64,000 bases of DNA from Vicia villosa (taxonomy: Eukaryota > Streptophyta > Magnoliopsida > Fabales > Fabaceae), in the NCBI RefSeq assembly GCF_029867415.1, contig NC_081182.1:18821983-18885982 (forward strand). The letters are read 5' to 3'. The position numbers and the translations under genes were made by a program. The notes beneath the pieces were generated by a model. That model saw only the letters and a program-made list of their open reading frames with translations, was not told the DNA's origin and ran no database searches. Of the stretch, positions 1-11,070 are shown one piece after another (position 1 is the stretch's first letter; the number at the start of each line of letters is the position of its first letter).

Positions 1-214
1 ATAAGCTTAAACTACAAATTAGATAAACTATCAAACAGATAATTATAATTGAAAATTCAGCAGTTTGCAATGAATTTACTCATAAGAAACCGTCTTTTAG
101 TTACATTTCTGTCAAGTTCACTGCATCTTCAACTATTACATTTTATAACAAAGTAAATATCAAACATAAAGCAGATAAGAATCGGTGTTAAATTTTCAAA
201 TTTCAAATCCTACT

Positions 215-549
215 TCAACTATTGTATTTCATAACAAAGTAAATATTAAACATGAAGGAGATAAGAAAACACAACAACTTCAAATTTCTAGAAAATCTCT
301 CTGACTTCAGTTTGTTCTTCAAAATCTTGTTCTTCTTTTTTGAATCTTCATACATAACCTTCAAATATCCCACAACTTCCAACTCTGACTTCATATTACT
401 CTCATATTCATTTCCCAATTTTTCTCTCATGTCTTCATTCCATATGAACAAATTACATCTTTCATCACTCCTCTAAAATGGACATCTCCAAAAAAGCCTT
501 CCTTTATTATGTCCCTTCTAGATCTAGATTTTATAGTGGAAGAAGACAT
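215..549 (-). pseudogene. Broken GRF-type zinc-finger protein gene
   Basis: Read on the minus strand, the start resembles short plant GRF-zinc-finger proteins: ATG at 549, then Ser-rich and basic residues (MSSSTIKSRSRR). After a frame change the sequence gives a GRLFWRCPF / RCNLFIW pair, which fits the second half of a GRF zinc finger with its two late cysteines. An in-frame TAG lies between the two blocks, and the first CxC half of the finger is missing. Downstream, an open frame (451 to 215) encodes a charged coiled coil and then a hydrophobic C-terminal segment (LKLLCFLISFMFNIYFVM), the usual layout of these GRF-coiled-coil-membrane proteins. The internal deletion, frame change and stop make it non-functional. 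Family assignment rests on motif recognition only. GRF fingers are thought to bind nucleic acid; the role of the plant short forms is unknown to me. Confidence 0.5.
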
Positions 550-1590
550 AGTAAAACTTTTGCATGAGTTTGTCTTTAAATGAGACATTTGAAATGAAAC
601 TGAACAATAACAATGAGTATGGGTGTTCTTGTCTTCTTCCCGACGATGTCAATGGCGTTGGTGTTAGAGTTTGCTTCTTTTTTCAGTAGAAAATGGATAC
701 TTAGTGTTTAACATATATAAAGAAGCGTCAGTGTGTAACAACGAGTTTATAAAGGAGCCGTAGTGATATACCTATTATTTTTTAAGTAAATATAAATAAA
801 ATTGAATAGGCGCGCATTAACGTAAAATGTATTAACTATTTGAGGAACTTGAGAATCAAACCCGAGAAAGTTGGGTTATATCACCACGGTTAGGTAATCA
901 ACCGTAATTATAACCTTAAAATTTTTAATAACTAAAATTAAAAAAACAATTGTTAGCGCATGAGTTTAGAAGTGTCACCACAGTTTTGGGGAGGACCGTG
1001 GTGACTTTGGCGTTGTTGTTTACGCGTTTTTTAGTAGTGAAATCTCCACTTAAATATGAATTAATCTCCATCCAGCTTTCAAATAGATCACCTAATCATA
1101 TTGTTAAATCAATAACAATAAAATATTAAACAAATCTTCTCCAAAACATTCTTCAAAATGGAGCATTATGGCCTGTTGAGCAAAGGCCTAGATGTCGTAT
1201 CACATTATGAGATATTGTGTCCAGCATTTGTCCCTTCTGCAGTTCCATACAGCTTAAGCAAGCTACATCAATCTTGAAAACTTTCAACACTTGTCCATGT
1301 TGTTGTTTTGTAAAATACAATCAATCTAAAGGACCAATTCACAAAGAACTTCGAACAAGAATGCACCCAGAAAATAACGATAAAGGAAACATAAATACTC
1401 TCTTTTTGCAGGTCAACAACAACAAGAAAGGTAAAATGACGCTCCGAAAGTCCTTTATACCCTACTCGATCGTTGAGAATCATACGATCACCACGCACTA
1501 TCAACAACTAAGATCTCAAAAATGGTTCAGAAGACACTTGAGTATTCTAAGGAAAGAAAAACATCATTAGAGTCTAGCATAGGTATCATG
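550..1590. other. Non-coding stretch, no gene recognised
   Basis: I see no convincing gene. At 860-910 and 970-1010 there are inverted copies of a CACCACGGTT-like motif, reminiscent of subterminal repeats of plant CACTA transposons, but no CACTA terminus or target duplication was found. The open frame at 1217-1570 has no recognisable domain. Confidence 0.4.
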
Positions 1591-1661
1591 TCAGTCAATC
1601 CCAACGAAACATTACCCCATACAAGAAAGACATTAAATGCATTTAATTCCAAGAGTGGCAG

Positions 1662-4343
1662 TGTAACACCCCAATTCTACCCAACGAATATTTGGTAATT
1701 ATAATGAAAATTAGAGTTATAAAAAACTTTCTTCATACTGAGATGTCACATTTCGTCATTTAAATAATTTATGGCATACAAGCCTTCACATAGATACATA
1801 GCACATAAAACCAAAATGGAAAACTATAATAATTAATTCAGTTCTTAAGAATCACTTCATCAAATAATATTTAATCTTGCAGCAGAATTCACAAATTTCC
1901 AAAAATTCAGGTTAGCATCATATCATCTTCGCAACACAACTTAAAATTACAACTGAATTGTAAAACGTCATAAAATTCAGCAAAGCAAACATAAACTAAA
2001 AACGCACTTTTGTCCCCCTGAGTGCTATGTATCAGAGCGACACTAACTCGACTCACAACGTCTAAATCTTCATCACTGCAATCACCTGCACGTTACCAGT
2101 ATAAAGGTAACGGCGAAACAAATGAAAGAGTGAGATATCAAACCATATAAACAGAGTTATGATCAACAGTATATATCCAGGTTCAAGTTATAATAATCAT
2201 CACTTTGTGGTATAATCGTTTCCGTCTAATTCACTTCGTTATTTCAACCAAAGCGACACACGTCACAATATCACACATAAACTCATATTCAGATCCCAAC
2301 AATTCACGTAAGTTCACACATCAAATCACATAAACTCATAATCATATAAAACAAAATGTGACTCTAACAAATGCACATGCATGTGGTACCCAGGGCTTCA
2401 TCCCCCATCACCAATTTCTTGTTATTAGAGGCATCAAAACAAGCATGAGCCTTCGTCACTGTTTGCCAATCCAGACCATCACAAAATGCAATTCACGCGA
2501 CTCAATGAATGCATCATCACAAACAAATCGCTACAACATCGTCACGAGGCATACGCCTATATCATAAATAATTATCAATAATTAGAGGTAATTTCATTGT
2601 CACTTTAAATCTTGCACTTTGCAATAATCACAAAATAATAGCATCGCATTGTCACTAGACATATGCTTACAACTTAATATCACCACATCACAACAGCAAG
2701 TCAACAGCAATGCATACACAACAAGCCAACAACTATAATAAATAACAACAAAAAATCGTCACGAATAATACAACGACAATTCACATATTTTCAACCATAC
2801 ACCACGTCACAACATCCTAAACATCACAAGACTACGATTATCGAATCATTCTCGGACACTCCTATTCTACTCTGCTAAATATTTCTGTTTGCTATTTATT
2901 TTACTCTATCACTGTTATAACATTGAAGTGCGGTTCTGCTAATTACTTGTTCCTGTCAAAATTACTGATACTACTAGTTTACACTATCTTTATTCATTTG
3001 ATTCACTGTTACAAAAATATTTCCTGCTACTAACCAAACTGCTACTGAATCCACTTTTATTAAATTAGTGAAATTAACATTGATATACTTATATTTTCAT
3101 TACTACTCATATTTAATAGTTATGTCAAATAATACTACTATTTGTTATTTCTACTGTGCATCCATTTATTTATCTTCTAATTCAACCCAGTTTCATTACA
3201 TTGATCCATGGCTAAGAGTATAATCCTACAAGTTACCTATTTATCTCTACTGGTTTATAGTTTAGGAGTACTAAAATTGTACTAAAAGAATATACAGAGT
3301 GCAAGTGCTACATAAAAAAATATGAACTAAGGCCCCCCATCCCTAAGCTCGTCACCCGTCCGGACAACCAAAAGCCCATGAAGGGCGCCCTCCCCTCCTT
3401 GTAGGGTTACCCGTCCCACTTCCTCTAAGTTAGGGACGTCCGTCCCTTTTACAAGGCCCCCGTCCCCACTTGTTTTCTCTATCTTCCAGACTTATATTTT
3501 TTTCGTTCTCCTAATTAAATTCACCCAGAAACATTCTAAATTTTTCCAATAATTTTCAATCCAGCATCACAGTTATCTCAACACAAACAATTCACCATTA
3601 CAGTCCATTGATTCATATATCAGAATCATGTCATTCACTCAATTTCACAACAATACAGTTAAATCAATAATCCAAATAACATCACTTCCACAAGAAAATT
3701 TCAACACAGTAAACAGTAAAATTATACCAAAAGACAAAGATAACCTTATCACCCTAAACCCCACATACGGTCCATCATATCTCCATTTATAGAGCAAGAA
3801 CCCCACCCTTACCTTGCATTAGGAGTCCGCTCTACAACTTCCGGTCGAGATTCCCAACTGCCGGCTTCAAATAATTCTTCAATTTCCTGCTTCTGAAAAA
3901 ACTCACGTATCACCACCAATACCTTGTGCCTCCATGCTTTCTTCTGTATTTCCTCTTTTCTTTCTTCTTTTCTGTCACAACATCCTAAAAACCTAACTTT
4001 TTTCATATTTCTTATTTTTCCTCATGATACATTATAATTTCACTTATCAATTGTATTAGTCACATTGGAATTACTCTTGGCACACCTCCAAATTTACTAA
4101 TTCCTACACACAACCAAACCAATTTAATTAAATAACTATTCCAATTAATAATAATATTTCTAAATATTATTTCTCCAATTAAACCGATTAATTAATCCGA
4201 CTTTATACTTAACAACTCCAATCGATATATTAATCCAATTGCGCCTCTTAAAATCATACCGATAAATCTCAACTTCAACAATATCCAATAATTAAATCTT
4301 TAATTAATTTAATTGACCAATTAATTAAATTCGGGGTGTTACA
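1662..4343 (-). mobile_element. Solo LTR-like element of 2.68 kb
   Basis: The segment begins TGTAACACCCC and ends GGGGTGTTACA, so it has TG...CA ends in an 11-bp inverted repeat as LTRs do. It is flanked by GGCAG (1657-1661) and GGCAA (4344-4348), a 4-of-5 match for a target-site duplication. There is no coding capacity or second LTR, so a solo LTR is the simplest reading. A TATA-like box on the minus strand (CTATAAAT, 3785-3792) suggests that the LTR is oriented minus. Lineage is probably Ty3/gypsy, by the long LTR and terminal sequence, but this is not proven. Confidence 0.55.
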
Positions 4344-4348
4344 GGCAA

Positions 4349-4800
4349 CGTCCCGTCATATGACCTTCACGTCCAGAGATCATGCGACTGAGTAAAGATA
4401 CGTGTTGTAAACCCTCACTCTACAAAGAGGAAACAAGGGCTTATGGGGCAACTGTTTCAGACCGCTCACAAGGCCCAATAATGACATGAGGCAACATTTC
4501 GTAATCACTCATGCAAAGGGATCCTCCAACCGTCTAGATCAATATGACGGTTGACTGCATCCCACGCTTAGCCACACACGTTCAGTTACCAACCACTTCT
4601 CTTATTTAAAGAGGAATGTGCGTCATTCCTCAGTTATACAAATAATTTCTTAGTCAAACTTCATTTTTTACTCCCTTATTGACTTGAGTATTGGAGTGCT
4701 AAACTTGCACGCCAGTCCCATTTCTTCCCATCAAAAGCTCCGAATCACCACAATAAACTCTAAATTCTTATTTCCCGATCAACTCTAGTTCTCGCGCAAA
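4349..4800 (+). mobile_element. Gypsy-type LTR remnant
   Basis: Sequence with a TATA-like box (CTTATTTAAAG near 4602), a TTGACTTGAGTATTGGAGTG block near 4680 and an end near TCTCGCGCA. These are features commonly seen in U3/R/U5 of plant gypsy LTRs. Its left part probably continues at about 1591-1661, with the solo LTR at 1662-4343 inserted inside it. No partner LTR or coding region remains. Confidence 0.35.
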
Positions 4801-5773
4801 ATATAATTTATTTATTATAATCAATTAATAAAAACATTAAATTCTAATATTAAATAAATAAGATAAGAATAATTCATCAATATATTAATGTTGCATACAA
4901 GAGTACAAAGTTATGTCTTAAGATTAAGAACACATCCTTAATAATTGAGTATTCAGTTACTCATAATCCACTTAAACATGAAATAAGATTCGATGAAATA
5001 TTCCATGAATCATATAACAAACAAATGTCTTCATTGGTGAATTGAGATTCATTTGACTCCTTGACAACTTTGAAAATACTCCTCTCTAATCAAAATTACA
5101 ACCTCTAATTATTTTCGCATAAGTTTAACATATCTATACTAGGTTTTTCATCGCACAATTGCATTGCGATAGTGCTCAGTTACATTGTGATCAATCATTA
5201 AAAAATTGATCTAATCATAACACTATTTTTAATCGATTTAATGAACATTTTTGTTATTAATAAAAGAAAAGAAAAACGAAGGTTTTATACTCTTTTTAGT
5301 TTTTAATATTAATTTTGAAATTTATTTTGGTTTTTTTCTTTAAAACGTATCATTGACAAAAAATCATATGAATCAGTTATTAAATTCGTCGCTAATAGAC
5401 GAAAAAGACTAATACTATATTTAATGAAAAAATATTTGTGTTGTTTGTGTCATATTTTGTGGATCTAAAGTGTCACATTATATCTAAAAAATTATAAACA
5501 ATTTTTTTCAATTTTAATTATAAATAAACAATCTAAATTTGACTGACTAATTTATATTTATTTATTTATATTAAAATGAAAATAATTTTTTATAAAAAAT
5601 ACTTCATTTTTTCATAAAAAATAATATTTTATGATAAATACTATATTCTTGTGATTGTTTATTTGAATTATTTCTCATTTTCAAATAATTTTGAATGTCA
5701 ATTAAACAAACTTTATTAACAAATTAAAATAAAAAACTTAGTTTATGATTGAGTAATCAATAAGATGTTAACA
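4801..5773. other. AT-rich intergenic DNA
   Basis: Very AT-rich, with stop codons in all frames and no recognisable domains, repeats or transposon ends. Confidence 0.5.
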
Positions 5774-6218
5774 TAGGGGTGACAAAAAGTCTATCTGTCT
5801 GCTTCGCCTTAAACCCACAAAAAGAAAAAAAAATGAACAAATCTGTCAATGAATATAAAAATTAAACTCGCCTTGTTAATATGGCGGACAACATGTCGGT
5901 TTTTTTTAATAGATTTATTTTAAATTAAAATTTTCATTTAGAACAATTTTTTACAAAACATTTTTAAAATAAATTTTACTTAAAAAATATTACATATATG
6001 CAAGAATAAATGTATAAAATTACATCATCAAGAATTGAAATTACTACAATTAATTAAAACAGAAGAGTTTAAGGCGGGACGGACTGAACAAATAGGCGGG
6101 ACGAGTTTTGTCAAACAATAGATTTATCAGAGGCAGAATTTAGTGGACGAAATTTCAACTTAATCCATTATTTTTGGAGGATGCACGGACTGGTCTTAGG
6201 CCCGTTTTGTCAATCCTT
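5774..6218. mobile_element. hAT-like MITE, degenerate
   Basis: Starts TAGGGGTGACAAAA and ends with GGCCCGTTTTGTCAATCCTT, whose reverse complement (AAGGATTGACAAAACGGGCC) is an imperfect match to the start. Many plant non-autonomous hAT elements have such TAGGGGTGxCAAAA termini. No 8-bp target duplication is visible and there is no coding capacity. Confidence 0.4.
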
Positions 6219-6683
6219 GCTCAGGTAGCATAATATATTTTGAAAAGTTAAAGGTATAATCTTTTTAAAAATAAAGAATTAAAATAAACTCTAAAAAGCC
6301 ATTAAACCAAAACTAAATTGAAATCTGATTTTAATAAATAAAAATTTGTTATTAACAAAAGAAAAGAAAAATGAAATGAAATCTAACTTCACAAAAAGTA
6401 AATGTAGTAAACAAGGAAACACAAAGTTGATCTATCATAAAGGAAACATGCATAAGGATAACTGGATAAGAATGAGATGAGAGTAAGACACCCCATGATG
6501 ATGAACAATGTAAACAGATTTTATCTGGTCTACCTTCTTGCCACGTCATTCCAAACGTGTCAAACCACCCTTCTGTCTCTCTCCCTCATCTACCCTCACC
6601 TCATCGTTCCTATTTTCCCATTATTAATTTTTTTTTTTTTTTAGTATTTATCCCTATCATATTTTTTTATTCATAAATAATTT
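6219..6683. other. Intergenic DNA upstream of the OXS3-like gene
   Basis: AT-rich with pyrimidine-rich tracts. It probably contains the distal promoter of the OXS3-like gene. No gene or transposon end is recognised. Confidence 0.4.
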
Positions 6684-6690
6684 TATATAA
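6684..6690 (+). promoter_or_regulatory. Putative TATA box of the OXS3-like gene
   Basis: TATATAA about 270 bp upstream of the main ATG, followed by a CA-rich stretch and a (TTTC)n microsatellite at about 6728-6748. It would give a 5' leader of roughly 240 nt that carries two upstream ORFs. Position and composition are right for a plant core promoter; there is no experimental support. Confidence 0.4.
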
Positions 6691-6749
6691 TCATTCTTCT
6701 TTCACTCACAACACAAACACACTTCATTTCTTTCTTTCTTTCTTTCTTA

Positions 6750-6800
6750 ATGGTAATGGTTTCAGAAGAATTTAATAGTTCATTGATTGTGTTGAGTTAG
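6750..6800 (+). promoter_or_regulatory. Upstream ORF 1 in the leader of the OXS3-like gene
   Basis: A complete 16-codon ORF (ATG 6750, TAG 6798-6800) lies about 60 bp downstream of the putative TATA box. If transcribed, it would be met by scanning ribosomes before the main start. Confidence 0.35.
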
Positions 6801-6839
6801 TTACATATTGTTAGTGTTTTTTATTCTTCTTGAATTTTG

Positions 6840-6902
6840 ATGACAAATAACCCTTTTACTCATAAGCCCAAAACAAAGAAAAGAAGAACCGGCCAAGGGT
6901 AA
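6840..6902 (+). promoter_or_regulatory. Upstream ORF 2 in the leader, basic 20-aa peptide
   Basis: ATG 6840 to TAA 6900-6902 encodes a 20-aa Lys/Arg-rich peptide that ends 56 bp before the main ATG. With uORF 1 it could lower or condition translation of the stress gene. Alternatively, part of this leader could be intronic. Confidence 0.35.
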
Positions 6903-6958
6903 TCCAATTCTTATTCTCAGTTTCTTTTTAAAAAAATAGTTTTCTTTTTTGGGTTAAA

Positions 6959-7779
6959 ATGGAGATTTTAGTGGGTCCCACTTTCACCATCGACGTTCCT
7001 TCATCTCCGCCGCCTTCCGATCAAACCGAAGAACGCCGCCGCCTCTTCATGAATGAAGTTGAAGCTCCGACGTCGTTCCGGATCTCGGGATCGTCGAAGT
7101 TCTTCGGCGGCGGTTCGCCGGAGAGTTCGTCGTCGATTGGGACTCCCGATGAGAGTGACAACGATGAGGAAGTGCAGAGTCAGATGAAGACAAGAAGTGG
7201 ATTGGGTTCGTTGGATTCTTTGGAAGACTCTCTCCCTATCAAGTTTGTTACTTTCTCTCTCTATTTTCTCTCTCTATACTCTTGATTAATTTTCTAACTT
7301 TTGATTAATCTTGGATTAGGAGGGGATTATCAAGTCATTTTGAAGGAAAATCAAAGTCATTTACGGATCTATCACAAGTAAGCGATTTAACTGAATTGCG
7401 AAAGCAAGAGAGTCCTTTTAACAAGAGAAGAAGGGTTTTAATTGCTTCTAAATTTTCGAGAAAATCGTCTTTCTATTCATGGTCAAACCCTAAATCCATG
7501 CCTCTTTTGCCTGTGAATGAGGATCATGATGATGATTATGGTGATGGTTATTATGATTATGAAGAAGAGGAAAAGACTAGAAAAGTTTCATCTTCTTCGT
7601 CTTCATCTTCTTTGGGAGAGGAGAAGAAACAAGAGGATCAAGTTCAGGTTGGGGATGGTAGAATGCATGAATCTCATGCTGCTGGAATGAGGCTTAGACT
7701 TAGAAGCTTTAAGTCAAGGAGTTTTTCTCTTGCAGATCTACAAGAACATGACGATGAGGAAGATGATGAAGATGATTAA
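6959..7779 (+). CDS. OXIDATIVE STRESS 3-like (OXS3 family) protein, two exons
   Basis: Two exons, 6959-7242 and 7320-7779, join at a clean GT-AG intron of 77 bp to give 247 aa. OXS3-family hallmarks are visible. A Ser-rich [16 protein letters not shown] block lies at about residues 55-70. Then comes [13 protein letters not shown] across the exon junction (about residues 97-109), followed by TDLSQVSDL and a basic FNKRRR segment that could be a nuclear-localisation signal. The C-terminal half is acidic and Ser-rich, with [18 protein letters not shown] near the end and a DDEEDDEDD tail. In Arabidopsis, OXS3 and relatives are nuclear proteins that raise tolerance to cadmium and oxidative stress; the molecular mechanism is not settled. 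The start is set by the first ATG of the exon-1 frame. The gene is intact and stands between a MITE on the left and a minisatellite and Helitron on the right. Two uORFs in the leader suggest translational control. Confidence 0.85.
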
Positions 7780-7926
7780 TTAATTAATTAACTTTAACAT
7801 AAAGTTTTTTCTTTTATTCTTTTGTTGTTAAGTAAACTTCTACTAAGTTAATGAATTGAATAACTTTATCTATCTCTTTTATATTTTGGCGACCATTATA
7901 AACTCACACACAACCTCGTTCGAGTA

Positions 7927-8400
7927 CTAGTAGTACTCGAATCTAGTACTCACAATTGACTTTGGTGTTGACGTTCTATCTAACAAAATTTTAGGCAGGG
8001 GTACTCACAATCGTTTGTACTAATACTAACAACAATATTTTAGGCAGGGGGTACTCATAACAAAATTTTAGGCAGGGGTACTCACAATCGTTTGTACTAA
8101 TACTAACAACAATATTTTAGGCAGGGGGTACTCACAATCGTTTGTACTAATACTAACAGTCGTATCGACTCTGATGTTGACGTGACATTTTATCTAACAA
8201 TATTTTAGTGAGGGGGTTTGAGTACTAGTACTCACAATCGACTCTGGTGCTGGTGTTTGACGTGACATTTTATCTAACAATATTTTAGTGAGGGGGTTTG
8301 AGTCACGAGTACTAGTACTCACAATCGACCCTGGTGCTGGTGTTGACGTTCTATCTAACAATATTTTAGTCAGGGTGTTAAGTCCTATCTAACAATATTT
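7927..8400. repeat. Minisatellite downstream of the OXS3-like gene
   Basis: Degenerate tandem copies of a roughly 50-90 bp unit. Blocks such as ACAATATTTTAG followed by GCAGGGGG or TGAGGGGG alternate with GTACTAGTACTCACAATCG and TTTGTACTAATACTAAC. At least seven ACAATATTTTAG or ACAAAATTTTAG blocks occur. Internal copies are shuffled, which suggests replication slippage. It starts about 150 bp after the stop codon, so it may lie in or near the 3' UTR. Confidence 0.7.
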
Positions 8401-8897
8401 TGCAAGGATTTATCGACTAAAATATGAATTTTGTTAAAGGATATTCTTTGCATATCCAATTGTGGGTCTACCAAAGTAATGAAAGCTTCATAATCATCAA
8501 CAATTTTTTGTTTCTTCTTTTGATGATGTTTTGTTTCTTTGTATTCCACAAAATGGATATGGATATAATTATTGGAATTACATTAATGCTATAGAAAAAT
8601 ATAAACAACAAAAGTTTGGATAGATGAGTGGTGATTATGAAAGTATGGTTACTTGTGATTAGTATGGTTGGAACGTATCTTGAACAAATCTTATCTTATC
8701 CTTTGTTTAGAGTATTGATAAGGATGCTAGAAAAAGAAGGGCTTTAATTTTACGTCTTTATTAAGGTTCTATTATGATAGGGCAAGTTGTGGTCCCTTTG
8801 TCTGTACTTGAAATTAAACTTGAATTAGAATAAGATTTCAAGTGTATTAGTATAATGTTAAACTAGTTTGGTTGGAAATTGCTATTTGGGTTGTTTA
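8401..8897. other. Intergenic DNA before the Helitron
   Basis: AT-rich unique-looking sequence without domains or transposon ends. It supplies the host A at 8897 at the Helitron insertion point. Confidence 0.5.
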
Positions 8898-9109
8898 TCT
8901 ATAATATAAGAAAATTAATGGTTGTGGAAAAGTCAAAAATACCCTTATTTGATTATTTGACACCACATTAAAATTGTGGTTTTTTGGTCTTTGCGCCAAA
9001 AAGTTCTTAATTTTATTATTAAAATAATACAACTCTTATATTTTATCAAACTTATCAAATCTCTCTCAATTTTTTTTTCTATTTCATCACTTTCTCACTT
9101 ATTTCTTCC

Positions 9110-10650
9110 ACAAAAAAATATTATTATTGATATATATTTTTTATATACGAAAAATGATATTTTGACCGAAATTTTTATTAATAAAAAATGATATACAGTG
9201 AATATTTATTCAAAAAAATCTATTATTGATATAAATATTTTTATATACAAAAATTTAATATTGATCCAAATATTTTTGTAAAGGATACAAAATAAAAATA
9301 ATATTTGTATACGAAAAAAATCTATTATTAACGAAAAATGGTATTTATGATTCAAATATTTTTTATTCAAAAATGATATAAGGAAAAAAATCTACTATTG
9401 ATCTAATATTTTTATATACAAAATTTACTACTGATCCAAATATTTTTGAAAATGATACCTAAACAAAAATGAAGTTTGTATACAAGAAAAAAATCTATTA
9501 TTGATCTAAATATTTTTATATACGAAAAATGTTATTTATGATCCAAATACTTTTTATTCAAAAGTGGAATAGGCCAAAAAATCTATTATTGTTCTAAATA
9601 TTTTTATATACAAAAATTTGATATTTATCCAAATATTTTTGTAAATGACACCTAAAAAAATAATATTTGTATATGGAAAAAATCTATTCTTTACGAAAAA
9701 TTGTATTTATGATCCAAATATTTTTATTCCAAAATGATATACGGGAAAATAATCTACTATTGATCTAAATATTTTTATATACGAAATTTATTATTAATCC
9801 AAATATTTTTGTAAATGATACCTAAACAAAAATGAGGTACGAAAAAAAATTTTATCATTGATCTAAATATTTTTATATACGAGAAATGATATTTATGATC
9901 AAATATTTTTTATCCAAAAATGATATACGGAAAAAAATCTATTATTGATCTAAATATTTTTTTATACGAAAATTTAATATTGATCCAAATATTTTTGTAA
10001 ATAATACCTAATTAAAAATAATATTTGTATTATTATTTACGAAAAATGTTATGTATCATCCAAATATTTTTTATTAAAAAATGGTATACAGGAAAAAAAC
10101 TACTATTGATGTAAATATTTTTATATACAAAATTTACTATTGATCCAAATAATTTGGTAAATGATACCTAAACAAAAATGTAGTCTGTATATGGGGAAAA
10201 TCTATTATTAATCTAAATATTTTAATATACGAGAAATGGTATTTATGATCAAATATTTTTGATCCAAAAATGGTATACAGGAAAAAAAATATATTATTGA
10301 TCTAAATATTTTAATATACGAAAATTTAATGTTGATCCAAATAATTTTGTAAATGATATCTAAACAAAAATAATATTTGTATACGGAAAAAAAATCTATT
10401 GTTTACGAAAAAAATGGTATTTATGACCCAAATATTTTTTATTAAAAAATGGTATACGGGAGAAAATTTATTATTGATCTAAATATTTTTATGTACGAAA
10501 TTTACTATTGATCCAAACATTTGTAAATCATACCTAAACAAAAATGAAGTCTATAAATGGTATTTATGATTAAATATTTTTAATCCAAAAATGGTATACG
10601 AGAAAAAATCTATTATTGATATAAACATTTTTATACACGAAATAATCAAT
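9110..10650. repeat. AT-rich tandem array, about 180-bp period, inside Helitron copy 1
   Basis: About eight degenerate units. Each contains TATTATTGATCTAAATATTT, a TATATACGAAA block, a CCTAAACAAAAAT block and a TTATTCAAAAATGGTATAC block. The CCTAAACAAAAAT block recurs about every 175-185 bp. The same repeat family occurs, inverted, in Helitron copy 2 at about 29440-30275. Confidence 0.75.
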
Positions 10651-10663
10651 TATTTATCTAAAT

Positions 10664-10862
10664 GAAGTTACTGATCCCAAAGTTGAATATTAACGGGAAC
10701 CAAAAGTTACTGATTAAAATATTGAATATTAACGGAAACATGAAGTTACTAATCAAAATATTTTGAAATTAACGGGAACGAAGTTACTGAGCAAAATATT
10801 AAATATTAACGGGAACATGAAATTACTGATCAAAATATTGATTATTAACGGGAACGGGAAAT
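10664..10862. repeat. Short tandem array, about 45-48 bp period
   Basis: Four to five copies of GAAGTTACTGATCAAAATATT followed by GAATATTAACGGGAAC with indels, directly after the longer AT-rich array and before the Helitron 3' end. Confidence 0.65.
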
Positions 10863-11040
10863 TACAAAAGGTTATTTAGACACAATTTAATTTTGGTGAT
10901 TTCAATTTTGTTCCTAATTTTCTTCAGACACAATTTAATGTTAATTGTTCTTTTTTTCCCACAAAATATTAATTACTTTTAATATAATTTTTTTCTATTA
11001 AAAAATATACATTTTAAACAAATGCGCGTCCCGTACCAGA

Positions 11041-11060
11041 ACCCGTGCGAACGCACGGGT
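11041..11060 (+). other. Helitron 3' terminal hairpin, copy 1
   Basis: Perfect palindrome with arms ACCCGTGCG/CGCACGGGT around AA, followed by TTGTTACTAG. It stands out as GC-rich in very AT-rich DNA. It is known as the transposition terminator signal of Helitrons. Confidence 0.85.
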
Positions 11061-11070
11061 TTGTTACTAG

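Larger units (their letters stand above)
8898..11070 (+). mobile_element. Non-autonomous Helitron, copy 1 (2.17 kb)
   Basis: The 5' end is TCTATAATATAAGAAAATTA at 8898, directly after a host A. The 3' end is CTAG at 11067-11070, directly before a host T, which is the A/T insertion rule of Helitrons. Ten bases before the 3' end lies a perfect GC-rich hairpin (11041-11060, arms ACCCGTGCG/CGCACGGGT), the classical Helitron 3' structure. There is no Rep/helicase coding region, and most of the body is tandem AT-rich repeats. A second element at 29347-33938 (minus strand) shares both ends, which confirms the boundaries. Confidence 0.85.

Noticed and set aside
860..1010. CACTA-like inverted CACCACGGTT motifs
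   Set aside because: No CACTA terminus, 3-bp target duplication or transposase found; too little for a call.
1217..1570. 117-codon open frame with several cysteines
   Set aside because: No recognisable domain, no promoter or splice context, and it is surrounded by LTR debris; the spacing of cysteines fits no family I know.
9110..10650. CRISPR-like or centromeric satellite array
   Set aside because: Units are degenerate with no constant-repeat and variable-spacer structure, and the array lies within Helitron ends, which explains it.
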